This document shows positions 10,001-20,065 of a stretch of DNA of 64,000 bases, in pieces. The notes beneath the pieces were generated by a model that did no database searches, was not told the origin of the DNA, and saw only the letters and a list, made by a program, of their open reading frames with translations. The translations under genes were made by a program, and so were the position numbers. Positions within the stretch are counted from its first letter, which is position 1; the number at the start of each line of letters is the position of its first letter. Location: assembly GCA_029834535.1 (NCBI GenBank), contig JAQMWT010000110.1, positions 24,165 through 88,164 on the forward strand, read 5' to 3'. Origin of the DNA: Chrysophaeum taylorii (lineage: Eukaryota > Sar > Pelagophyceae > Pelagomonadales > Pelagomonadaceae).

Positions 10001-11020
10001 ATGCGGCGTTTCATGGCGCTGGTGGTGGTGACCGCGTGGAAATGGGACGACAGGCGCACCGTCCACCACCTCACCGGCCGGCCGCTGCTCAAGAACGTGT
10101 CGTTCGTTCACGTCCCGCGCACAGGCAAGGCATTCGTCTACACGTTGTTCCGCGGGGCCTGCAGGTACGCGACCCAGCCATCCTACGAGCCGCGCCGCAT
10201 GATCGAGTTCATCCGATCGCACTGCCCCCAGGCCTTCAGTTACTACTTTGAGCACATCCGGATGCCGCTCATGGTGCGCGCCGGCGGCGCGCTCGACCCC
10301 AACGTCGCGTACGTCGCGTTGCTACGCAAACCGTGGCGACGGACCCTCGCGGGCCTCTACCACGGCTTCGACGACTGCCCCGCGATGCAGACCGTCTTGA
10401 ATATCCGAAAGAACGACACCTTCAACTATTCGCGCCTCGAGGCGGCGCACGTTATGGAGTACGCCGACTGCGTCACCGCCTGCCACGTCCACCTTTTCAC
10501 CGCGAGCCGCTGCGGCTTTCGCTGGAAGAAGAACTGGAAGCACAATCCCGAATACGAACGTCTTCCACCAAGACCGGACTACGACCGTCGGGTCAAAGAG
10601 GCGATCGACCGCATGTACCTTTTCAAATTCGTCGGCATCACCGACCACTGGGACGCGACCCTCCTTCTCTTCAGCGCCATGTTCGACGTCCCGCCCGTCG
10701 CCGCCGACAGGATCAACGTCGACCTCGACGACCGCTTGCCGGACCGTCCGGCCTGGCCACGCGACATGCTAAAGGTGGCGGACCACGTCGACGACCCACT
10801 CTACGACAGCGCGATGCGCCGATTTTCAAACGACGTCCGGGATCTCATCGCCGTCCTCGAGCTCAACGTTCGCCAGGGCCCTTCCCAGGCCCTGCGTGCG
10901 CTCACGACCGTCCTTGAAAGAGACGACGTCGCTCCAGCGTCACCCTCTACCGACGTCGGTCGCTTTCCTGGAGTCCGCTTCATCGCGCGCTACATCTCGG
11001 GCTTCCTCCGTCTGCCTTGA
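10001..11020 (+). CDS. PAPS-dependent sulfotransferase-like protein
   Basis: About 339 aa from the ATG at 10001. This start is preferred because the frame upstream (from 9935) only adds residues encoded by an ATC microsatellite. A short hydrophobic N-terminus (MRRFMALVVVTAW) suggests a Golgi signal-anchor. HVPRTGKAFVYTLFR matches the 5'-phosphosulfate-binding loop of carbohydrate sulfotransferases (consensus IPKTGGTS), and ALLRKPWRRTLAGLYH matches the 3'-phosphate motif (LRdPveR). It would transfer sulfate from PAPS to a glycan or protein acceptor. Residues 150-230 are Cys-containing and family-specific. The assignment is good; the acceptor is unknown. Confidence 0.75.
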   Translation: MRRFMALVVVTAWKWDDRRTVHHLTGRPLLKNVSFVHVPRTGKAFVYTLFRGACRYATQPSYEPRRMIEFIRSHCPQAFSYYFEHIRMPLMVRAGGALDPNVAYVALLRKPWRRTLAGLYHGFDDCPAMQTVLNIRKNDTFNYSRLEAAHVMEYADCVTACHVHLFTASRCGFRWKKNWKHNPEYERLPPRPDYDRRVKEAIDRMYLFKFVGITDHWDATLLLFSAMFDVPPVAADRINVDLDDRLPDRPAWPRDMLKVADHVDDPLYDSAMRRFSNDVRDLIAVLELNVRQGPSQALRALTTVLERDDVAPASPSTDVGRFPGVRFIARYISGFLRLP

Positions 11021-11124
11021 CCTGCGTCGCAGTGCGGTGCGCTGATGTGAAGACGGAAGGAGGGGGGGAGTTCGGTTGTAGTCGAATACGCCGAAATATT
11101 TAAATAACGGAACTCTACGTTTGC

Positions 11125-11628
11125 TAGGCACCCCTCACGTCTTCGTTCAGCCCTGGATGGAGTACTTCCGCCTTCAAGGCATCCCTCGCGTCTCCACACA
11201 ATTTACCAAAGCCCCTCAACGCCCGCCCCCCTCTTATTAGCATCGACTCGAAAAAATACCTCAAGCCCCCGCACTACGTATTCGAAACGTAACACCCTCC
11301 CCTAATAGCAGTCGACCTTTAGAAACCCTGCGCACTTTTACGAAGTACTTGACTAATAAGTCTTTACTACTAATTGGCAGATGTTCGTCTGTCTGTCTGT
11401 CTGTCTGTCTTTAAAGGTCGACTGCTAAGAGGGGTGTGTGTGTGTGTGGTGCACGAAGGATGTGGGTGGTTTTGTGGGGTAGGAGGGATGTGCCTGACGG
11501 GCGTAGATAGGTATGCGGGACCTAGTCGGGGTCATCGCCGAGTCGTGGGGCAGGCGAAGAGAGGACGGGCCCCGCCCGTAGGTCGTACGCATGCTGCCGC
11601 CGGACGTATGTGCGACGAAGGCAGGGTC
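11125..11628. repeat. Two head-to-head copies of a dispersed repeat family
   Basis: 11125-11321 (inverted) and 11412-11628 (direct) face each other. Their inner ends are the same motif: AGCAGTCGACCTTT at about 11307 and AAAGGTCGACTGCT at about 11413. A (GTCT)n tract lies between them (11389-11410). The direct copy contains GCGGGACCTAGTCGGGGTCA and TACGCATGCTGCCG blocks that recur almost unchanged at 48385-48480 and in reverse complement at 53990-54110. The 86-codon frame inside the direct copy is not taken as a gene. From 11640 to 12380 no gene is seen. Confidence 0.65.
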
Positions 11629-12005
11629 GGATAAGAAAGTTCGTACGAGCCGTTAACTATGTTTCAGTTTGTACTAAGACATACTCAACGGATCGCTGAG
11701 CTATGTTCATTTGTACTCAAGCAGTATGTGCCGCCACGCCGCGAGATCGTCGCGATGGAACTAGTCCCCATAGTGAAGTCGGCATCCTTTCGTCCCCTCA
11801 CGCCAAAAAAGGAAAAAGCCCACGCGTTGTAGGACCCGTCGTTGCGGCGCGGGCTAGTCTCGTTTTCTTATCCGACCCTGTAAATTTAGAGTAAACGCAA
11901 AGGTTAGCGGCGTGTGCGGATCAAAGCAGCTTAGATTGGCGGGGTTGAGAGCGACGAGCTCAAAGGAGAGTGGGGTAAGTGGGTGTGAGCACGAGCGGGT
12001 TTACG

Positions 12006-12110
12006 CCGGGTTAGAGATTAGGACTAAGTGAACTAACTGACCAGGTGAACTTAGTGGGACGAGGTGAACTTTCTAGGGTTAGAGATTGGGACTAGGTGAA
12101 CTTAGTAGCC
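12006..12110. repeat. Short tandem duplication
   Basis: GGTTAGAGATTAGGACTA at about 12009 recurs, nearly identical, about 67 bp later as GGTTAGAGATTGGGACTAG. Both are followed by GTGAACT. It lies in the gene-free stretch before the ankyrin-like gene. Confidence 0.5.
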
Positions 12111-12382
12111 TGCACTTGTCTTGCACTACTCTCGAGTAGTAGGATTTCGAAAGGATATAGGACGTAGGAAACGAGTTCTTCTTCTTCGTCATTCTTAAGC
12201 TCAACATTTCTCTGACCTACGATCTTCGATTCTTTCGAAGCAGAGAAGAAAGAACACGTCGCGAGAATGATCGGACAATACGCTGAAGGGCTTGGGGCCT
12301 ACAAGCTTCACAAAGGTTGGCATTTGAAGACCTAGTTTAGCTCTGCTGCCTGGACCTCGACAAGTAACCTAGGCACCGCCGC

Positions 12383-13557
12383 ATGCCGCTGAAAAAGCGA
12401 ATAGCGTCGAAGAAGCCGTCGAATCGTGAGGCAGACGCGTCGGCGCCGGTCAAGGCCTCTCTTGAGAAGAGGAGGCGTTCTGCCTCATCGAGACCAACAG
12501 ATGCCGAAGCGTGGGTGTCCGAGTTCGTCGAGAGCGGGGACGGGAGAGACGGGAACGAGGAGCAGACCGATGATGAGGGCAACGACGTGTTGTTGGCACT
12601 CGACTCCGTCAGCACGAGGGGCGCGAGGCGGAACATCGCCGGCCCATGGACTTTGGCCCACTACGTCCGAAGTCCGGTTGCCAAGCGGCACTCCCTCGAG
12701 GTTTATCGCAAACCGCTAAGTGTTGCGCCCAAGCCGACGATGCCGTGGCTCAACATGTACGAGCTCCTGCCCGTACAGACGAAGATCGACCTCCACACGT
12801 TTCGAACGACACTCAAAACCCTCAAACACCCGCGCGCCCTCGACCAAGGTATGACGCCGTGACGCTATCGAGACGAGATCGACCCACTTGTCGTGTCTCG
12901 CCACTCGCAGGCGGCCGGTCACTTCTTTGGCACTCGATTCGGCTGGGAGACGAGTTGTGCACCGAGTACCTTCTCGAAGCGGGTCACGGCGACCTCATCG
13001 CGCGAAGGGACAAGGACAGAAAGCTCGATTGCTGCGATCTCGCTGTGCTCTTCTCGTTCACGGGGATCGTAAACATGCTCGACGATATCGTGAGCACGGC
13101 CGTCTCCGAGCTCTGCTGTCACCCGACGAAACGAATCCGATATCAAAAATGCCTCGTCAGGCTCGACAACCCCATCCAACCCCACCAGGACACGTTCTGG
13201 TACGATCTCTTCGAGATGATGCCGCTTCATGGACGCGAAGAGGGAATGTCGCGAAAGTTCCAGAGCTTGGCGCGAGGCATGGCCGATTCAGAGTACCTTG
13301 GCACAAAGGATCAAAACGGTGCCGGGTTGCTCTGGCATGCGGTGAGACTGCAGGACGAACTCGCCGTCGTCATCCTCTTGAGGCACACTCAAGTCCTCGA
13401 AACGCTCGAGGCGCACGATTTCCAGTTCTGCTTGGATCCGTTCTCCCTCGCAATTTTGACGGGGAATGAGAAGATTGTCAGCATCCTGGCGCAAAAAATT
13501 CGAGACTGGATCGATCGGAAGAAGTTCACTAAGCCCAGGGCAGAATTGGCATACTGA
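12383..13557 (+). CDS. Ankyrin-like repeat protein (one 62-nt intron)
   Basis: Two exons, 12383-12848 and 12911-13557, join across a GT-AG intron (12849-12910) to give 370 aa. The splice restores one frame across CTCGACCAAG and GCGGCCGGTC. The N-terminal 75 residues are basic and Ser/Asp-rich and may be disordered or nuclear. The second exon has two related helical units, GRSLLWHSIRLGDELCTEYLL and, about 130 residues later, GAGLLWHAVRLQDELAVVILL. These have the spacing and helix pattern of degenerate ankyrin repeats. No catalytic domain is visible, so a protein-interaction role is inferred. A spurious frame of 159 codons results if the intron is ignored. Confidence 0.65.
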
Positions 13558-13674
13558 GACTCCAGGTGGGGAGGCTTTCATCGAACGAACGCTCGGCCAC
13601 AAAGACTCGCCTCCGTAAGGAGCATTCTCGTGCATACTTTCTGCATGGCCTTCGTTGAAACCCCTTCGTTGGGC

Positions 13675-13702
13675 ATCATCATCATCATCATCATCATCAT
13701 TA
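13675..13702. repeat. (ATC)n microsatellite
   Basis: An uninterrupted ATC triplet run in the gap between the ankyrin-like gene and the epimerase-like gene. The rest of 13560-13955 shows no gene. Confidence 0.9.
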
Positions 13703-13959
13703 TCGAAGGCACCCGCGCGCACTCTGCATCCCACGTCAATGCCACTCTCGCGCTGTATCGCGACACTCGCGATTCACGAAGGACACAAAGGTCGGTTATA
13801 CAACTCATGCACACACAAACATCGGGGTGAAGAAGGGGGGTCGTGTATATACGGTGGTGGATCGGTGAAAGAACGCGGCGGCGTCTGCTTGGGGACCTCT
13901 CTCTTCGAAGGGAGGTGGTGGGTCAGTCGAGAGGAAGGCCATCGCGAACGCACGATCAA

Positions 13960-14754
13960 TCAAGCGGGGACTCTTGGCGGCGCCGTGCCTCCCTTGAGAG
14001 CGCCGATGGCAGCGCGCTTATCGTCAGCCGTGAAGACAGACCCTCCCGCGACGAGGGCATTCGCCCCTGCCTGAAGGAGGGCCGGGGCATTTTTTGACGA
14101 GATGCCGCCATCGACCTCGATCCAAGGATGGAGGCCTCGTTTTGCGCAAAGCGCCCGGAGAGTCTTGATTTTGTCGAGGGCGGTCTCCAAGTATTTGGGG
14201 CCACCCCAGCCGGGGTTGACCAGCATGACGACGATGACGTCGAGGCGATCGAGGATGGGCTCGATCGTCGAGACTGAGGTTCCCGGGTTCAATACTGCAC
14301 CTGTTGCACATCCCGCGGCGTCGATCGCGTTGATGACAGCCGGTAGCTGAAGCGTGGCCTCAGGGTGCACAGACAGGATGTCGGCCCCGGCCTCGACGAA
14401 GTCTCGCAGTCTATGTTCCGGTTCGACGACAGAGAGTTTGACATCTAGAATGATCTCCTCCGGGACCACCTTCCGGACGGCAGCAACGAGCGGCGTTCCG
14501 AACGAGATTTTCGGGACCATGCGCCCGTCTTGCACAGAGAGGTGCAGCCATTCGGCGCCTGCGTCGACGACGGCCTTGACCTCTTCTCCCAAGCAGCACA
14601 GATTGGCCTTGGCAAGCGACGGCGAGACGACGATTGTTCCTTGGCCAGACGCTCGGCGCAAGGCCTCAACGCGCGTAGCGCGGTGTTGGGTCGTTGCAGA
14701 TAGGCTGTGTGCGAGGTCCGCGGATACCACAAGCACGAACAATCCGACCATCAT
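13960..14754 (-). CDS. Ribulose-phosphate 3-epimerase-like protein with altered active site
   Basis: 264 aa from the ATG at 14754. The frame is open up to 14808, but 14754 starts a signal-like stretch (MMVGLFVLVVSADLAHS). This suggests entry into the secretory route or a complex plastid. The whole TIM barrel of ribulose-phosphate 3-epimerase can be followed: SPSL near the N-terminus, FHPEA-like VHPEATLQL, VNPGWGG and EVDGGIS. Two of the four metal ligands are changed: HxD of the family's HvDVMDG is HLSVQDG here (Asp to Ser), and DVHLM is DVKLS (His to Lys). The first His and the VDGG Asp remain. Canonical epimerase activity (Calvin cycle/pentose phosphate) is therefore doubtful. Confidence 0.8.
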   Translation of the reverse strand: MMVGLFVLVVSADLAHSLSATTQHRATRVEALRRASGQGTIVVSPSLAKANLCCLGEEVKAVVDAGAEWLHLSVQDGRMVPKISFGTPLVAAVRKVVPEEIILDVKLSVVEPEHRLRDFVEAGADILSVHPEATLQLPAVINAIDAAGCATGAVLNPGTSVSTIEPILDRLDVIVVMLVNPGWGGPKYLETALDKIKTLRALCAKRGLHPWIEVDGGISSKNAPALLQAGANALVAGGSVFTADDKRAAIGALKGGTAPPRVPA

Positions 14755-14895
14755 GCTTTTTATTTTGTTCTGACAAGGGGTTATTACTAATGTCCCCTTT
14801 GTTCTCACGCCACGTCACCAACGGACCGGATACTTCTGTAGGGTGGGGGTGCTCAGGCGTGCAAGGAGGTGCCACAAGATGAATCGCGCGGAGGA

Positions 14896-14965
14896 GAACG
14901 AACGAACGAACAAACCAACGAACGAACGAACGAACGAACGAATGGACGAATGAACGAATGAACGC
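14896..14965. repeat. (GAAC)n tetranucleotide tract
   Basis: Imperfect GAAC/GAAT units in the gap between the epimerase-like gene and the RBM42-like gene. No other signal is seen in the gap. Confidence 0.9.
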
Positions 14966-15012
14966 ACGCACGTGAGCGACCTTTAGAGAGAAGACGCCGG
15001 TGACCTTCCTCC

Positions 15013-15679
15013 CTATGACGTGATACCCCAGGATTTCTGGAGCTGTGTCTTCTTCTTGTCCTTCTTTTCGACCTCCTTGAGCATGCGGTCTTTCCAGTTT
15101 GACTTCATAAGCTTGCACGGGCGGTTGCCTAGGATGAGAAGATGAGACGCGAGAGAGGAGAGAGAAGGTACGTACCGATGTACTTTCCGTTCATCTCGCG
15201 GAGCGCCTTAGCGCAGTCGAAGGGATCCATGAAGGAAACAAAAGCGTAGCCTTTGGTCTTGTTGGTGTGCTTCTGCCTGATGACCTTGGCTCTCACGAGC
15301 GAGGGATAGCGGCCAAAGGCGTGGGAGAGGAGCTCGTCAGTGACCTCGTTCCCGATGTTTCCGACGAAGAGGCGGAAGTCGCCCTCCGGCCACTGGTCGA
15401 GGGAGTCGTCGCGCCAGGTGACACCTGCGGTAAAAATAACTTGAAGAAGAAGGTATCGAGGGGATTCGCGTGCGTCGTACCTGCCGCGCGACGGATGGCC
15501 GTCTTGGAGGCTTTGGGCTTCTGGGGCTTGCGGGCAGTCTGAGCCTGCGCGATGGCTGCTTGGGCCTGGGCCGCCGCGAGCTTGCGGGCGTCGAAGTTGT
15601 AGGCGCTCTGCTGCTTGGCGAACAGGGAGTAGTCTCCCGAGCGGAACCTCTTGGGCGGCGGCGGTTCCCCCGACGACAT
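15013..15679 (-). CDS. RBM42-like RNA-binding protein (two introns)
   Basis: Three exons, 15679-15481, 15424-15176 and 15128-15013, are joined across GT-AG introns of 56 nt (15425-15480) and 47 nt (15129-15175) to give 187 aa. The frame is continuous and ends at TAG. The N-terminus is Ala/Gln-rich. The C-terminal half is one RRM with RNP-2 RLFVGNIG and RNP-1 KGYAFVSF, followed by REMNGKYIG and, after the last splice, NRPCKLMKSNWKDRM. This order and the Trp-Lys-Asp-Arg after the RRM are the RBM42 hallmark. RBM42 associates with the spliceosomal tri-snRNP in other eukaryotes. The start is only 77 bp from the divergent SEC24 start. Confidence 0.85.
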
Positions 15680-15756
15680 GCTTCCTACTTCCCCCAAACG
15701 CGAGCCTTCTGCCCTGATGTAACAAACAACCCCCCCCCCCGGGTGGAAATAGGATA
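15680..15756. promoter_or_regulatory. Compact bidirectional promoter region
   Basis: Only 77 bp separate the start codons of the RBM42-like gene (minus) and SEC24 (plus), so both promoters and 5' UTRs must fit or overlap here. The gap holds a C10-like tract (ACCCCCCCCCCGGGTGG). No TATA box is evident. This is inference from spacing. Confidence 0.5.
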
Positions 15757-18700
15757 ATGCAGGGCGACGGACGTCCTCCGCGCGGGGTGTTCGGGTCGGC
15801 GCAGTTCGGCGCGCCGCTCGCGGCCCGGGGACCGATCGCGCGACCAGCCGAGGCCGGCAGCGCGAGCCCAGTGGCGCAGGCCGGGCCTCCTCCTCCATGC
15901 CATTCACCGCCTCGAACGCCGCCCCCCCCGATGGCAGTGCCGCCGGCTCCGACAAACGGGGGGGCGGCTCCGACAAACGGGCGGGTGGCGGTGCGCGCGC
16001 CGAGTCGGTACGCGGCGACGTCGCCGAGTCGGTACGCGGCGACGTCGCCGCCGCGGTACGCGGCGACGTCGCCGCCGCGGTCGCGGTCGCCGAAGAAGAG
16101 TCCGCGGCAGCAACAGAGGATAAATCCGTCACAGATGCCGCGACCGAGCGTGGGCGAGGTGGAGGACGGAGACACGGAGCCGGCGCGGCTGGTGACGGGG
16201 GGCGAGGAGGGCGAGAGCCCGCGCACGCCGCGGGTCGCCCCCAAGACGTACCGGCCGTGCCACCCGCGGGACGAAGGCTTGAACGCGGCGCTGGCGCCGG
16301 CGCCGCCGCCGCCGTCGTCGAAGTTTATCGCCGTCGCGGGTACGAACTGCTCGCCCAGGTACGCGCGGTGCACGACCCACAGGATAGCAAGAACTCGGGA
16401 GGACCTCGCGGCGACGCAGCTTCCGATGGCGCTGAGCGCGCAGCCCCTCGCGTCGCGGCGCGACCCGAACGAGCCGCGCGTTCCGGCGGTCGACTGCTCG
16501 GACGAGAGCACGCGCAGCGGCGGTCCCCCCCGTTGCGCGCGGTGCCAGGGGTACGTGAACCCGTACGTGACGTGGTCGCGTTCGAAGAAACGGCACGGCG
16601 CCGAGGAGGTGACCGTGTGGACGTGCAACCTGTGCGGCCACGAGAACCGGTTGGCCGACAAGTGGTACGACGAGCTGCGTCAACGCGACAAAGTCCTCGA
16701 GTCGCCGTCGGTCGACTTTATCGTGAACCCGGCGGACTACTGCGTGCGGCCCGTCCAGGCCCCCGTGTGCGTCTTGGCGATCGACGCCGCGTGCGCGGGC
16801 GTCGTCGCGGGCAAGCTCGTCGTCCGCGACGGACGACGACGATACGGGATCGCGCTGTTCGGTGCTTCTGTTTACTTCGCGTTCGCGGCCAAGCCCGCCG
16901 CGACAATCGACGAGGTGAACGTCGTCGAGGTGTCGGACGTCGACGACCCGTTCTGTCCGCTCGCGCCCGACGCCTGGTTGTGCGGGGCCGACGCGGCGGC
17001 CGCGATCCTGAAGCTTTTGCCCGCCCTCGCGGCGGCGATCGACGCGTCGCGTCAAAACGCGTGCGTCGCCGCCATCGAGGCGGTCGCCGACGGCCTCTCT
17101 GAGCGCGGCGGCAAGCTATGTGTCGTGACGTCATCGGGGCCGACGCGCGGCCTCGGCGCAGATTTTTTTTTCGACGAGTCGACGGACCCCGCCCGAAGCA
17201 AAAACAAAAACAAAAATCAAAATCAAAACCAAAATAAAAACAGAACCCGCGCCACGGCGGCGGCGGCGGCGGCGGGACCGCCTCCTCCCGGGAACTACGA
17301 GGAGCTCGCGAAACGATTGTCGTCGCGGCGCGTGAGCGTCGACGTCTTTTGCATCGACGATCAACCCTCGCGTCTCGACGCCTCGGCCGCGGCGCTCGGG
17401 CGGGTGTGCGAGCCGACCGGCGGGAGACTCCGGTACCACGCGGCGGCCGACGCGGCCCTCGCCAAGAACCTCGACCTCGCGACCTCGTGGTTATCCGACC
17501 GACCGCGCGGCAGCCGGGAGCTCCGGCTGGGTTCGGCTCATGAGTGCGTTTTCAAGGTGAGGTGTTCGCGCGGCCTCCGCGTCGCGCGATACTACGGCGC
17601 GGGGATCGGAGGGGATGTCGTCGAAACCTTCGAGGACGCGACGAGGGATTCTGTGGCCTGCGACGCGACGCACGTCGTCGCTTGCGATCTCGAACACGAT
17701 TCCGCCGACAAGCTCGAGGGCGACGTCGCCTACCTCCAGCTCGCTCTCCTCTACTCGGACGCTCTCGCGGACAAGCGCGTCGTCCGCGTCCACAATCTAG
17801 CCCTCGCCGTCTCCTCGAAACCCTCGGATATATATCGCTACGCTGACGTCGAGACGGTCTTCGCGACCCTCGTCAAGCGATCGCTTCTTTTGGGGAAAGA
17901 CGACGTTCCCGCCGGGGCCGAGACGACGCGCCGCGACGGCATCAAGCGATGGACCGCGGCGAGGGATTCTCTCGTCGACGACTGCGTCGCCATCCTCCAG
18001 AACTACCGCGCGACCTGCGCCCCGCGGTCGCCCTCGGGACAGCTCATCCTGCCCGAATCGGTCAAACTTCTTCCCCTTCTCTGCCTCGGCGCCCTCAAGG
18101 GACCCCTCCTCCGCGACGATTCCTCGCCCGGCCTCCCCCTCCGCCGAGGATCTCCGAGACAACAACGCCATCCCTTTTCCGTTGAGCGCGCGGCCCTCGT
18201 CTCGCGCGCTCTGTCGGCGCCCGTCGACGAAATCGTCAGACTCGCGTACCCGCGCCTCTACGAGCTCCCGCCCTCGAGCGACGACGACGTCGTCCGTGCC
18301 GTCGCCACCACCTCGCACAACCTCGAGCCCGACCGCGCCTACCTCCTCGACGCCGGCCACGCAATCTTCGTATACGTCGGACCGCGCGTCGACGACGCCC
18401 GACGCGACGAGCTCGTCGCCATCTTCTTCGACACCGATAGACCAGACTGGCTCCTCGCCGACGACATTGCCTCCATCTACGACGACGATACCTCCGCCGA
18501 CCTTTCTTGCCGACGCTCCCGCTTTTCGCACACCACGCCGGAGGCCGACCGCCTCCGCTCCCTCGTCGCCATGCTCGTCGAGTACCGTTCCTCGTGCCCT
18601 CCCCTTCGCCTCGTCCTTCCCCGCGACGGCGACGACCCCCGCGACGCCACCTTCCCACCGCGACCGCCAAACCAACACGACGACGACGACGACGCGAACG

Positions 18701-18822
18701 GCGACCACGCCGACTTCCTCAACCGCCTTGTCGAAGACAAGACGCACTTTGGGGCATCCTACGTCGACTTCCTCTGCTCGGTCCATCGCGAAATCCAGAC
18801 CCGCATCTCCTCGCGCACCTGA
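15757..18822 (+). CDS. SEC24: SEC24 COPII coat subunit
   Basis: 1021 aa in one frame. Sec24 is the cargo-binding adaptor of the COPII coat on ER exit sites. The order is typical: a Pro/Ala-rich N-terminus (1-200), a zinc finger at about residues 259-295 (RCARCQGYVNPYVTW and WTCNLCGHEN), the trunk (about 330-570), a beta-sandwich, a helical region (about 720-850) and a C-terminal gelsolin-like domain (LLDAGHAIFVYVG). Residues about 480-500 are an unusual Lys/Asn/Gln run encoded by A-rich sequence (17195-17245), then poly-Ala. This is probably a surface loop expanded by slippage inside the trunk. Some other members have shorter N-termini, so the first ATG is not certain. Confidence 0.85.
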   Translation: MQGDGRPPRGVFGSAQFGAPLAARGPIARPAEAGSASPVAQAGPPPPCHSPPRTPPPPMAVPPAPTNGGAAPTNGRVAVRAPSRYAATSPSRYAATSPPRYAATSPPRSRSPKKSPRQQQRINPSQMPRPSVGEVEDGDTEPARLVTGGEEGESPRTPRVAPKTYRPCHPRDEGLNAALAPAPPPPSSKFIAVAGTNCSPRYARCTTHRIARTREDLAATQLPMALSAQPLASRRDPNEPRVPAVDCSDESTRSGGPPRCARCQGYVNPYVTWSRSKKRHGAEEVTVWTCNLCGHENRLADKWYDELRQRDKVLESPSVDFIVNPADYCVRPVQAPVCVLAIDAACAGVVAGKLVVRDGRRRYGIALFGASVYFAFAAKPAATIDEVNVVEVSDVDDPFCPLAPDAWLCGADAAAAILKLLPALAAAIDASRQNACVAAIEAVADGLSERGGKLCVVTSSGPTRGLGADFFFDESTDPARSKNKNKNQNQNQNKNRTRATAAAAAAGPPPPGNYEELAKRLSSRRVSVDVFCIDDQPSRLDASAAALGRVCEPTGGRLRYHAAADAALAKNLDLATSWLSDRPRGSRELRLGSAHECVFKVRCSRGLRVARYYGAGIGGDVVETFEDATRDSVACDATHVVACDLEHDSADKLEGDVAYLQLALLYSDALADKRVVRVHNLALAVSSKPSDIYRYADVETVFATLVKRSLLLGKDDVPAGAETTRRDGIKRWTAARDSLVDDCVAILQNYRATCAPRSPSGQLILPESVKLLPLLCLGALKGPLLRDDSSPGLPLRRGSPRQQRHPFSVERAALVSRALSAPVDEIVRLAYPRLYELPPSSDDDVVRAVATTSHNLEPDRAYLLDAGHAIFVYVGPRVDDARRDELVAIFFDTDRPDWLLADDIASIYDDDTSADLSCRRSRFSHTTPEADRLRSLVAMLVEYRSSCPPLRLVLPRDGDDPRDATFPPRPPNQHDDDDDANGDHADFLNRLVEDKTHFGASYVDFLCSVHREIQTRISSRT

Positions 18823-19114
18823 CCTGACTGACACCCCCATCATCATCATCATCATCGATGCATCATCATGTCATCACGCGCGTTGTTGCTTTTCGGTTCT
18901 TGTTCATTATTCTATAGGCGTGCCGCAGTAGCCCCTCGGTCTTTCTTGACTCGAGTACGCGACACGGGCGCTTTTTTTGCTCCCTCCCAAGGTGGAAAAC
19001 TGGTGGGGCTCCCCGGCCGTTTAGTACCACGAACTAATTTCGTGTGCCCCTGTGTACAAAGAAGCGGGGGATACGAGGCGGAGAGAGGGAGCTGAGGAGG
19101 CAAGAGCTAGAAGT

Positions 19115-19975
19115 TCATCTCGTAGCTCCTGGTGCGACCCATTGGGCCGCCGTCGTCATCGTCCTCCTCCTCCTCCTCCTCCTCCTCCTCTTCTCGACGA
19201 TGGTTTTGCGGGGGCGTCTCGATGATGGGGGCGAGCATGTTGGCGGCCTGTCGCTGAATTCTGGCGACTTCAAGTTGCGCGAGGGAGCGCGCGGATCGGC
19301 CGGTGATGGGGCAGTAGGTCGTCGGGGAGTCGAGGTCTTGCCCAGGCGTCTTCGGGGCTCGATCTTGGAGTCTCGTAATCTCGGCCTGCGTTTTTCTCGT
19401 TGGTTGCGTCGCGTCACAACGTATAAATTCACCTGGAGCGCTGCTGTATCACTGGGAGGCGGTCGTCCGCGGCGAAAGTTGAGGGTGACGGGTCTGGGCG
19501 CCAAGAGCAGTCTGTCGATAAAGTCGGCGAAGAAGTCTGTGTTGAGGTGGGCGGGAACGAAGCGCTCCTCGACCGACTTCACGCGCCAGGCGACGAGGGC
19601 GTCGCCGACGTCCACTCTATTCGTAGCGGGGCTGTTAGGCTTCAAGCGGCAGATCACGATTACCCGAGGCCTGCGCTTCATCAACAGCTTGAGCTTGAAA
19701 GCCCTTCGGGCTCGCCCTCGTCGAACGTAATCTCGACGTCCTCCTGACTCGCGTCGTCGTATGACGTATTAGTCGCTGCTCGTGGAAGAATCATCGCTGG
19801 TGCGGACGCCCCGGACTCGGCGCCTCCTGCGGCAATGTGCCAGGATCTGTTGCTGGGCGGTCTGCGCCACGAGGCGTCGCTCCCCGGGACTCAGCGCTGG
19901 CTTGCGGTAGAAGCGCACGACGTCCGCGCGGACCGAGTCGATCTTCTCGGGGGTCGAATCATCGTCGAGGACCAC
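19115..19975 (-). CDS. PDZ-domain protein, model uncertain (frameshift or intron)
   Basis: The best part is a PDZ-like domain at about 19500-19740: EITFDEGEPEG in one frame and FKLKL plus LKPNSPATNRVDVGDALVAW in another. This matches the usual PDZ order (Phe-Asp-Glu-G, carboxylate loop, S-P-A, V-G-D). The two frames would join if one base were missing near 19705. Upstream (19769-19975) is an open stretch with FYRKPALSPGERRLVAQTAQ that ends at TAA in the frame of the downstream part, so an intron or another indel may lie there. The C-terminal 80 residues are Arg/Pro-rich and end in poly-Arg from a CCT microsatellite (about 19157-19192). Start and exon structure are unresolved. Confidence 0.4.
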
Positions 19976-20065
19976 GTGACGCTAACGGCGTGGGGCGTTT
20001 TTTTGCCGGAAAGCCGCGCAACACTCTTCTTCTAGAAAAAAAGGCTCTGTCGCCAGACATTCATT

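Noticed and set aside
11374-11634. 86-codon open frame
   Set aside because: It lies wholly inside a dispersed non-coding repeat and starts in a (GTCT)n tract.
14896-14965. Possible CRISPR-like or structured array
   Set aside because: It is a plain GAAC/GAAT microsatellite without spacers.
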